A stretch of DNA of 27,313 nt from the NCBI GenBank assembly GCA_964415525.1, contig CAYQAS010000056.1, forward strand, positions 1 through 27,313, written 5' to 3'. This stretch comes from CAZPUI01 sp964415525 (lineage in GTDB: Bacteria > Acidobacteriota > Holophagae > Holophagales > Holophagaceae). Made by a program: the position numbers and the translations under genes. Shown piece after piece: positions 23,085 to 27,313 of this stretch. The notes under the pieces are model-generated. The model searched no databases and had not been told where the DNA came from. It worked only from the letters and a program-made list of their open reading frames with translations. Numbering within the stretch: position 1 is the stretch's first letter; every line of letters starts with the position of its first letter.

Positions 23085-23219
23085 AAAAAACATCACAGAG
23101 GACACAGAGAAAGGAGCAGAGATCACAGAGGATGAACATCCTGGGGGGAACACCTTCTCCCTTTCCCTGCTTTCCGCTCTGATCTCCAGAACCCCCCTGT
23201 AACCTCTGAGATGTTTTTT
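23085..23219. repeat. Imperfect inverted-repeat element (~135 bp)
   Basis: The outer arms AAAAAACATCACAGAGG (23085-23101) and CCTCTGAGATGTTTTTT (23203-23219) are complementary at 16 of 17 positions. Inside are further CACAGAGG, ACACAGAG and GAGATCACAGAGG words on the left and CTCTGATCTCC / CCCTTTCCCTGC on the right, plus a small GGATG-AA-CATCC hairpin (23130-23141). The block is lower in GC than neighbouring genes. ACAGAGGACACAGAG-type words recur in intergenic repeats of several environmental bacteria. It may be a MITE-like or REP-like element; the right arm ends in a T-run and could also terminate transcription. Confidence 0.65.
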
Positions 23220-23231
23220 CCAGGAGCTCCC

Positions 23232-23654
23232 ATGCTGCCCTTCCTGATCGTTCCGATGCTTGCCATGCAGTCCCCCATGCCCGACCGCACCCCGGTGGAA
23301 AAGCCGATCCGTGCGTACTTCCGCTACCACCAGACCGGCGATCCCAAGGGACTGGCGGAGGCCTTCCACCCCGAGGCCCTGCTGCAGTGGTCGAAGGACG
23401 GCAAGCGCCTTACGCTCACGCAAGCCGACTGGCAGAAACGCGCTGCAGAGCAGCTCGAGAAATCAACCGGGAAGCCCCGTCCCGAAGTGCGTTGTGAGAT
23501 CGCCAGCCTCGAGATCATGGGCGATGCAGCCGTCGCCAAGATCATCCTCGACTACCCCACGTTCCGGTTCATCGACTACATGCACCTGCTCAAGCTCGAA
23601 GAGGGCTGGAAGATCGTGGACAAGATCTATCACCGCGAGGAAGGCAAGCACTGA
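23232..23654 (+). CDS. Putative lumazine-binding / NTF2-like protein
   Basis: The 140-residue product has a hydrophobic N-terminus (MLPFLIVPMLAMQS) that may be a signal peptide, then an NTF2-like fold of the Lumazine_bd_2 family: IRAYFRYHQTGDPKGLAEAF, HPEALLQW, a DWQKRAAEQL helix, AVAKIILDYPTFRFIDYMHL, and EEGWKIVDKIYHRE at the end. Members are small, often secreted proteins of unknown function. ATG 23232 has AGGAG eight bases upstream, just beyond the right arm of the inverted repeat, so the repeat lies in its leader or promoter region. The WYL regulator gene starts 15 bases after the stop. Confidence 0.82.
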   Translation: MLPFLIVPMLAMQSPMPDRTPVEKPIRAYFRYHQTGDPKGLAEAFHPEALLQWSKDGKRLTLTQADWQKRAAEQLEKSTGKPRPEVRCEIASLEIMGDAAVAKIILDYPTFRFIDYMHLLKLEEGWKIVDKIYHREEGKH

Positions 23655-23669
23655 GCGGGTCGCGCTGAC

Positions 23670-24362
23670 GTGCGCCGCGCCGACCGCCTCTTCCAGATCG
23701 TCCAGCTTCTGCGCCGGGATCGCCTGACCACGGCGAAGAAGCTGGGGCTGGAGCTGGGTGTCTCGGAGCGCACGGTCTACCGGGACATCGCCGACCTCCT
23801 CAAGTCCGGAGTGGCCATCGAGGGCGAGGCGGGCGCGGGCTACCGCATGGGCAAGCACGCGGAACTGCCCGCCCTGAGCTTCACCGTGGATGAGCTGGAA
23901 GCCCTGGTGGCGGGCGCCCGCATGCTGATGGCCTGGTCCGACCCGGCCCTGGGCGAGGCCGCCCGGTCCGCCCTCCTCAAGGTGGAAGCCGCAGCCTCGC
24001 CAGAGCTTCGGCGACGACTCGTACACAGCGAGATCCATGCGCTCGATTTCTGGGCCGCTGCAGGGGGAGCGCGTTTCATGGGAGGCCTACGTATGGCCAT
24101 GCGTGCCCGGCTCAAGGTCGTCATGGCCTACCGCCGCGGTGACGGCGCCGATTCCGAACGCACCGTGCATCCCCTGGGTCTCTTCTTCTGGGGCCACACC
24201 TGGATGCTCGCGGCCTGGTGCGAGATGCGGAACAGCTTCCGCACCTTCCGCGTGGACCGCATCCACGGTCTGACCATGCTGGAGGACCCCTTCGAGGTGC
24301 CGGAAGGCCGCGCCTTGGCCGACTACATCCGCATCGCCGAAGCCGAATACGCGGGTTCCTGA
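23670..24362 (+). CDS. YafY-type transcriptional regulator (HTH_11 plus WYL domain)
   Basis: The 230-residue product starts with GTG at 23670, matching the family opening (M)RRADRLFQIVQLLRR. The N-terminal winged helix includes TTAKKLGLELGVSERTVYRDI (residues ~20-40) and the GEAGAGYRM wing. The C-terminal WYL domain contains VVMAYRRGDG, ERTVHPLGLFFWGHTWMLAAW (WML in place of the WYL triad) and FRTFRVDRIHGL. WYL domains bind nucleic acids or small ligands, and YafY proteins usually regulate neighbouring genes. It sits inside a same-strand cluster of small stress- or detoxification-like genes and may regulate that cluster. No clear Shine-Dalgarno site precedes the GTG. Confidence 0.92.
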   Translation: MRRADRLFQIVQLLRRDRLTTAKKLGLELGVSERTVYRDIADLLKSGVAIEGEAGAGYRMGKHAELPALSFTVDELEALVAGARMLMAWSDPALGEAARSALLKVEAAASPELRRRLVHSEIHALDFWAAAGGARFMGGLRMAMRARLKVVMAYRRGDGADSERTVHPLGLFFWGHTWMLAAWCEMRNSFRTFRVDRIHGLTMLEDPFEVPEGRALADYIRIAEAEYAGS

Positions 24363-24410
24363 CACACCGATGGCAGGAGCCCCTGAGAGGCTGATGTCGG
24401 AGACCCCGAT

Positions 24411-24788
24411 ATGCCCGACCTGCTCGATACCCTCCTGACCCTGGAGCGCAACTCGCTTGAGCGCTGGATCCAGGGCGACCCCATGGGCTTCGCCGAGCGC
24501 GCCAGCGAGGACATCACCTACTGCGAACCGTTCCTGCCCAGCCGCCTGGACGGCTGTGAGGCCTTCGTCGCCCACATGGCCTCCCTGAAGGGAAAGATCC
24601 GGGCCGAAGGCTTCGAGGTGCTCGATCCCGTCCTGCAGGCCAGCGGTGATCTGGCGATGCTCTCCTTCAATTTCCGCACCTGGAACGGCGCCATCCAGAG
24701 CCGCTGGATGGCCACCGAGGTCTACCGCCTCGTCACGGATCGCTGGCAGCTCGCGCACTCCCACTGGTCCCAGCCCGTCCAGGACTGA
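24411..24788 (+). CDS. SnoaL-like / DUF4440-type NTF2-fold protein
   Basis: A 125-residue cytoplasmic protein with the NTF2-like pattern: LERNSLERWIQGDPMGFAER, EDITYCEPFLPSRLDGCEAF, then strands LAMLSFNFRTWNGA, SRWMATEVYRLVTDRWQLAH and a final HWSQP. Such proteins are ketosteroid-isomerase-like with diverse or unknown functions. ATG 24411 has GGAG seven bases upstream. It is 48 bases from the WYL regulator and 38 bases from the DinB-like gene, on the same strand. Confidence 0.8.
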   Translation: MPDLLDTLLTLERNSLERWIQGDPMGFAERASEDITYCEPFLPSRLDGCEAFVAHMASLKGKIRAEGFEVLDPVLQASGDLAMLSFNFRTWNGAIQSRWMATEVYRLVTDRWQLAHSHWSQPVQD

Positions 24789-24794
24789 TACTGT
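24789..24794 (+). promoter_or_regulatory. -10-like TACTGT upstream of the DinB-like gene
   Basis: TACTGT fits TANNNT, begins inside the end of the SnoaL-like gene's stop region and would start a transcript about 25 bases before ATG 24827, leaving room for the AAAGGAG ribosome site. No clear -35 box lies 17 bases upstream, so support is weak. Confidence 0.25.
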
Positions 24795-24826
24795 CCCCAC
24801 CATCCACCCACCCCAAAGGAGTTCCC

Positions 24827-25342
24827 ATGTTCCGTCGCATCACTGACTTCCGTAACGCCTTCAGCCACGAAAAGGAGGCCGCCCTCCGCCTGCTTTCCGC
24901 CATCCCTGAGGCCGCCAAAGATCAGGCTGTGGCCGATGGCCACCGCACCCTGCGTCGCCTAGCCTTCCACCTCGTGGAGAGCCTCATCGAGATGCCCGCC
25001 CGCACGGGTCTGAAGGTGCCCCTCGGCGATCAGTTCCTGAACCACCAGCCGCTCCCCTTGCCCGAATCCATGGCGGAGGTCCACCAGGCCTACGCCGCCG
25101 CCGCCGAAGCCCTGTTGAAGGCCCTGGACGCCTGGACCGATGCGGATCTGGAAGTCGAAGACGACATGTACGGCCAGCAGTGGGCGCGCGGCACGACCCT
25201 GGCCATCCTCATGAGCCACGAGGCCTACCACCTGGGCCAGATGACGGTGCTCATGCGGCAGGCGGGTCTGAAGGTGCCCGGCGTCTTCGGCCCCTCCAAG
25301 GAGGAGTGGAGCCAGTACGGAATGCCCGAGCCGGCCATTTGA
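24827..25342 (+). CDS. DinB-family protein
   Basis: The 171-residue product matches the DinB/YfiT four-helix fold, with a probable metal-binding triad H48 (RRLAFHLVES), H131 and H135 (MSHEAYHLGQMTVLMRQAG). The C-terminal GVFGPSKEEW stretch is typical of this subgroup. DinB-like proteins act as thiol-dependent transferases or are of unknown role, and are often stress-induced. It has a strong ribosome site (AAAGGAG) seven bases before ATG 24827. A TACTGT hexamer (24789-24794) may be a -10 box, giving it a promoter separate from the upstream genes. The esterase gene starts two bases after its stop. Confidence 0.92.
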   Translation: MFRRITDFRNAFSHEKEAALRLLSAIPEAAKDQAVADGHRTLRRLAFHLVESLIEMPARTGLKVPLGDQFLNHQPLPLPESMAEVHQAYAAAAEALLKALDAWTDADLEVEDDMYGQQWARGTTLAILMSHEAYHLGQMTVLMRQAGLKVPGVFGPSKEEWSQYGMPEPAI

Positions 25343-25344
25343 CG

Positions 25345-26304
25345 ATGTCGAGCCCGTTCTACCCAGCCTATCCAGGTGACCTGCATCCCGACGCGGAGGC
25401 GCTGCTCGCGGTCCTGGCCGCTGAGGCGCCGCCGTCCTCCACGGATCCAGCCCAGGTGCGCCAGGGTTTCATGCCAGCCCATTGGCTGGAACCCGTTCCC
25501 GAAGGCGTTTCGATCCTGGAAATCGATGCCGACGGCGTGCCGGTGCGCCTCTTCCAGTCGGGAGAGGCCCCGGATCGCCCCATCCTCGTGTTCTTCCATG
25601 GCGGCGGATTCGTCGTGGGACTTCCTGAGGAGTTCGAAGGGTTCTGTGCCCGTTTGGCCCACCGGACCGGCTGGCTTGTGGCCTTTGTAAACTACCGGCT
25701 CGCCCCGGAGCATCCCTTTCCCGCAGCCCAGGAAGATGCCTGGCATGCCACCCGGTGGACCGCCGCTCACGCCCCCACCTTTGGGGGAGACCCTACGCAC
25801 CTCGCCCTGATGGGGGACAGCGCCGGGGGCAACCTCGTGACCCAGGTCGCCCGGATGGCCCTCGAACAGGGTGGCCCCCGCATCGCCCACCAGGTGCTCC
25901 TCTGCCCCTGGGTCGACCTGCGGGATGAAGCCGAGGAGGCCGAAGCCTTCCGTCACTTCGGCTCAGGCCCATGGCTCTCCACGGAAAGCCTCCGCTGGTT
26001 CCGTGGCCATTACTGCCCCGGCGCGGACCTGCGCGATCCTCGCCTCTCGCCGCTCCTGGCAGACGACTTCCGGGGCCTGCCCCCCGCCACCGTTGTCACC
26101 GCGGAGTTCGACATCCTGCGGGACCAGGGGCGAGCTTATGCCGAGCGGCTCCAGGCCGCAGGGGTTCCGGTCACCCACCGCGAAGTTTTGGGGATGCTCC
26201 ACGACTTCACCGTCCTGCCCGGGGTCTTCGACCCGGCCCAGATGGTCATGGAACAGGTCGCAGAGACCTTACTCGCGACCCCATCCGGCTCCACGAGGGG
26301 CTGA
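25345..26304 (+). CDS. Alpha/beta hydrolase, HSL/acetyl-esterase family
   Basis: The 319-residue product has the hormone-sensitive-lipase signature: oxyanion motif HGGGF (H85-F89), nucleophile GDSAGG with S159, acid D256 in EFDILRD, and H286 in MLHDF, forming a complete Ser-Asp-His triad. VNYRLAPEHPFPAAQED is also typical. It hydrolyses short-chain acyl esters; the natural substrate is unknown. It lacks a signal peptide and is cytoplasmic. ATG 25345 lies two bases after the DinB-like stop, showing tight coupling, and the DUF3788 gene follows after three bases. Length is normal for Aes-like enzymes. Confidence 0.94.
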   Translation: MSSPFYPAYPGDLHPDAEALLAVLAAEAPPSSTDPAQVRQGFMPAHWLEPVPEGVSILEIDADGVPVRLFQSGEAPDRPILVFFHGGGFVVGLPEEFEGFCARLAHRTGWLVAFVNYRLAPEHPFPAAQEDAWHATRWTAAHAPTFGGDPTHLALMGDSAGGNLVTQVARMALEQGGPRIAHQVLLCPWVDLRDEAEEAEAFRHFGSGPWLSTESLRWFRGHYCPGADLRDPRLSPLLADDFRGLPPATVVTAEFDILRDQGRAYAERLQAAGVPVTHREVLGMLHDFTVLPGVFDPAQMVMEQVAETLLATPSGSTRG

Positions 26305-26307
26305 TCC

Positions 26308-26724
26308 ATGCCCATCGGCTGCTTTCCCCACCAAGGCCCCCCACCCGATGCGGAGGCGGTGGGAGACGTCCTCGGCCCAGCCTTGCCGCTCTGGACAACG
26401 CTGACGGCCGAGCTGGAAGCTGCAGCCCGCCAGCCCGGAACATGGAAGTCCTACGGGGCGCGGGCTGGCTGGCGCCTGGACTTCCGCAAGGGCAAGGGGC
26501 CCCTCGCGGGGCTTTATCCGCAATCCGGCCACCTCATCCTGGGCCTGAACCTCGTGCGCCGGGAGTCCGCAGCCGCCTTCGCCCTGCCCCTCTCGCCCGA
26601 GAGCCGGACGGTGCTGGAGGCGAGCACGCCGTTGCCGGATGGGCGCTTCGTCCTCCTGCCCGTTTCGGATGTCACCGCCCTGGCGGACGCATTGGCCCTG
26701 ATCGCTCTCAAAGTGGGCCGATGA
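26308..26724 (+). CDS. DUF3788-family protein
   Basis: The 138-residue product shows the DUF3788 pattern: LWTTLTAELEAAARQPGTW, then a KSYGARAGWRLDFRKGKGPL stretch, an AGLYPQSGHLILGLNLVRRE strand pair and a C-terminal VSDVTALADALALIALK helix. The function is unknown; the fold is small and cytoplasmic. ATG 26308 lies three bases after the esterase stop with GAGGGG upstream. It is the last gene of the same-strand cluster and is followed by a hairpin. Confidence 0.85.
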   Translation: MPIGCFPHQGPPPDAEAVGDVLGPALPLWTTLTAELEAAARQPGTWKSYGARAGWRLDFRKGKGPLAGLYPQSGHLILGLNLVRRESAAAFALPLSPESRTVLEASTPLPDGRFVLLPVSDVTALADALALIALKVGR

Positions 26725-26734
26725 AGCCACAAGC

Positions 26735-26780
26735 GGGGAAAGAGAAGGCGTCCTCCCCAGGCGCCTTCTCCCCTTTCCCC
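26735..26780 (+). terminator. Hairpin terminator after the DUF3788 gene
   Basis: GGGGAAAGAGAAGGCG (26735-26750) pairs with CGCCTTCTCCCCTTTCCCC (26762-26780) around an 11-base loop, with a three-base bulge. The long stem begins ten bases after the stop codon. A U-run is absent; the downstream sequence is C/T-rich. The position at the end of a six-gene run supports a terminator role. Confidence 0.65.
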
Positions 26781-27044
26781 TCTCCCTGCCCTCGCCTAGG
26801 AGGAACAGCCCCATTCCTTTTCGGGAACGGGTGCTGGCGGAACCCCACTTCATCCACCAGCGGATGCTTTCCCCCTATCGGAAGCGGCCAGGGTGACTTT
26901 AGAAAATTTTTCAAAGAAATCGTGCACATGGATGAGAGGCCCTTGCATTTTTAAGACATGAAGCACTTCATACCCAAACGCTGACCTGGCGGAGTCTGCA
27001 CCAACCCCCTGGTATGCTGGCTCTCTTTTAGTAAGGAGACCCCT
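26781..27044. promoter_or_regulatory. Intergenic region upstream of the SDR gene, AT-rich patch, operator-like palindrome and -10 box
   Basis: No gene is seen here. An AT-rich patch (about 26897-26930, including AGAAAATTTTTCAAAG) stands out from the GC-rich surroundings. ATGAAG-CA-CTTCAT (26958-26971) is a perfect six-base inverted repeat that could bind a regulator. TATGCT (27013-27018) fits a -10 box about 27 bases before ATG 27045, with AAGGAG (27033-27038) as ribosome site. A TTGCAT hexamer (26943-26948) is another possible -35 element for an upstream start. Confidence 0.4.
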
Positions 27045-27313
27045 ATGTTCAGGCTCGACGGGAAAGTCGCCCTCATCACCGGCGCCAGTCAGGGCATCGG
27101 CGAAGTGATCGCCAAGGAGCTGGCCAAGGCCGGCGCCCTCGTCGTCTGCGGCAGCCTTCCGAACACCGAGGCCGACCTTCAGCGCGTCGTTGCAGAGATC
27201 CAGGCCACCGGCGCCAAGGCCGACTACGTGCTGCTGAACATGATGGATGGCGAGACCGTTCGCGCGGCCGTGGCAACGACGGTCGAGCGCCATGGCGGCC
27301 TGCACATCCTGGT
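27045..27313 (+). CDS. Short-chain dehydrogenase/reductase, 3' end beyond the window
   Basis: The first 89 codons encode a classical SDR N-terminus: MFRLDGKVALITGASQGIGE with the nucleotide-binding TGASQGIG at residues 13-20, an AGALVVCGSLPNTEAD segment and a KADYVLLNMMDGETVRAAV stretch. The NAG motif and YxxxK active site lie beyond the window, so the substrate cannot be judged; a FabG-like 3-oxoacyl-ACP reductase is the commonest relative. The product is probably cytoplasmic. A good AAGGAG site precedes ATG 27045. The frame runs open to the last base. Confidence 0.9.
   Translation, partial: MFRLDGKVALITGASQGIGEVIAKELAKAGALVVCGSLPNTEADLQRVVAEIQATGAKADYVLLNMMDGETVRAAVATTVERHGGLHIL

Overview
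The window is chromosomal DNA from a GC-rich, Gram-negative, diderm bacterium. Codons are strongly G/C-ending. There are two TonB-dependent receptors, several signal peptides, a lipoprotein and PilZ/hybrid-kinase signalling. An Oar-type receptor with a carboxypeptidase-like N-terminal domain, a large kinase-ATPase protein and acetate activation would fit Acidobacteriota of the Holophaga/Geothrix kind. That placement is an inference from gene content and style, not a proven identification. I found no phage, insertion sequence, CRISPR array, rRNA or tRNA.

Region 1 (1-7405). A cut-off acetyl-CoA synthetase gene (minus strand) diverges from a short bioD. The bioD stop is followed in the same frame by what looks like the last strands of an outer-membrane barrel, so this is probably a deletion scar. 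Next is a compact three-gene envelope operon: a YfiR-like periplasmic protein, a TonB-dependent receptor and a lipoprotein solute-binding protein with no permease. A convergent YcaQ-type DNA glycosylase gene overlaps the end of this operon. A second barrel-tail remnant lies just upstream of that glycosylase gene.

Region 2 (7616-14229). An operon encodes a GNAT acyltransferase with an unusual cofactor loop, a PlsC-type acyltransferase, a ureohydrolase (arginase/agmatinase fold) and an unrecognised 166-residue protein. It is followed by a ~1256-residue protein with a Ser/Thr kinase domain, an AAA-type ATPase and a long helical-repeat tail.

Region 3 (14245-21330). An Oar-like TonB-dependent receptor is on the minus strand. 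Divergent from it is an AMMECR1-domain gene closely coupled to a hybrid sensor histidine kinase with a C-terminal receiver. Ending two bases away on the opposite strand is a PilZ protein with a receiver-like C-terminus that lacks the phosphorylation site. These genes suggest a local signalling module, possibly linked to c-di-GMP.

Region 4 (21466-27313). A secreted C69-family dipeptidase is followed by a ~135-bp imperfect inverted-repeat element. Then comes a same-strand run of small genes: lumazine-binding/NTF2-like, WYL regulator, SnoaL-like, DinB-like, HSL-type esterase and DUF3788. This run ends in a hairpin terminator. A 320-base AT-richer intergenic stretch leads to a short-chain dehydrogenase cut by the window end.
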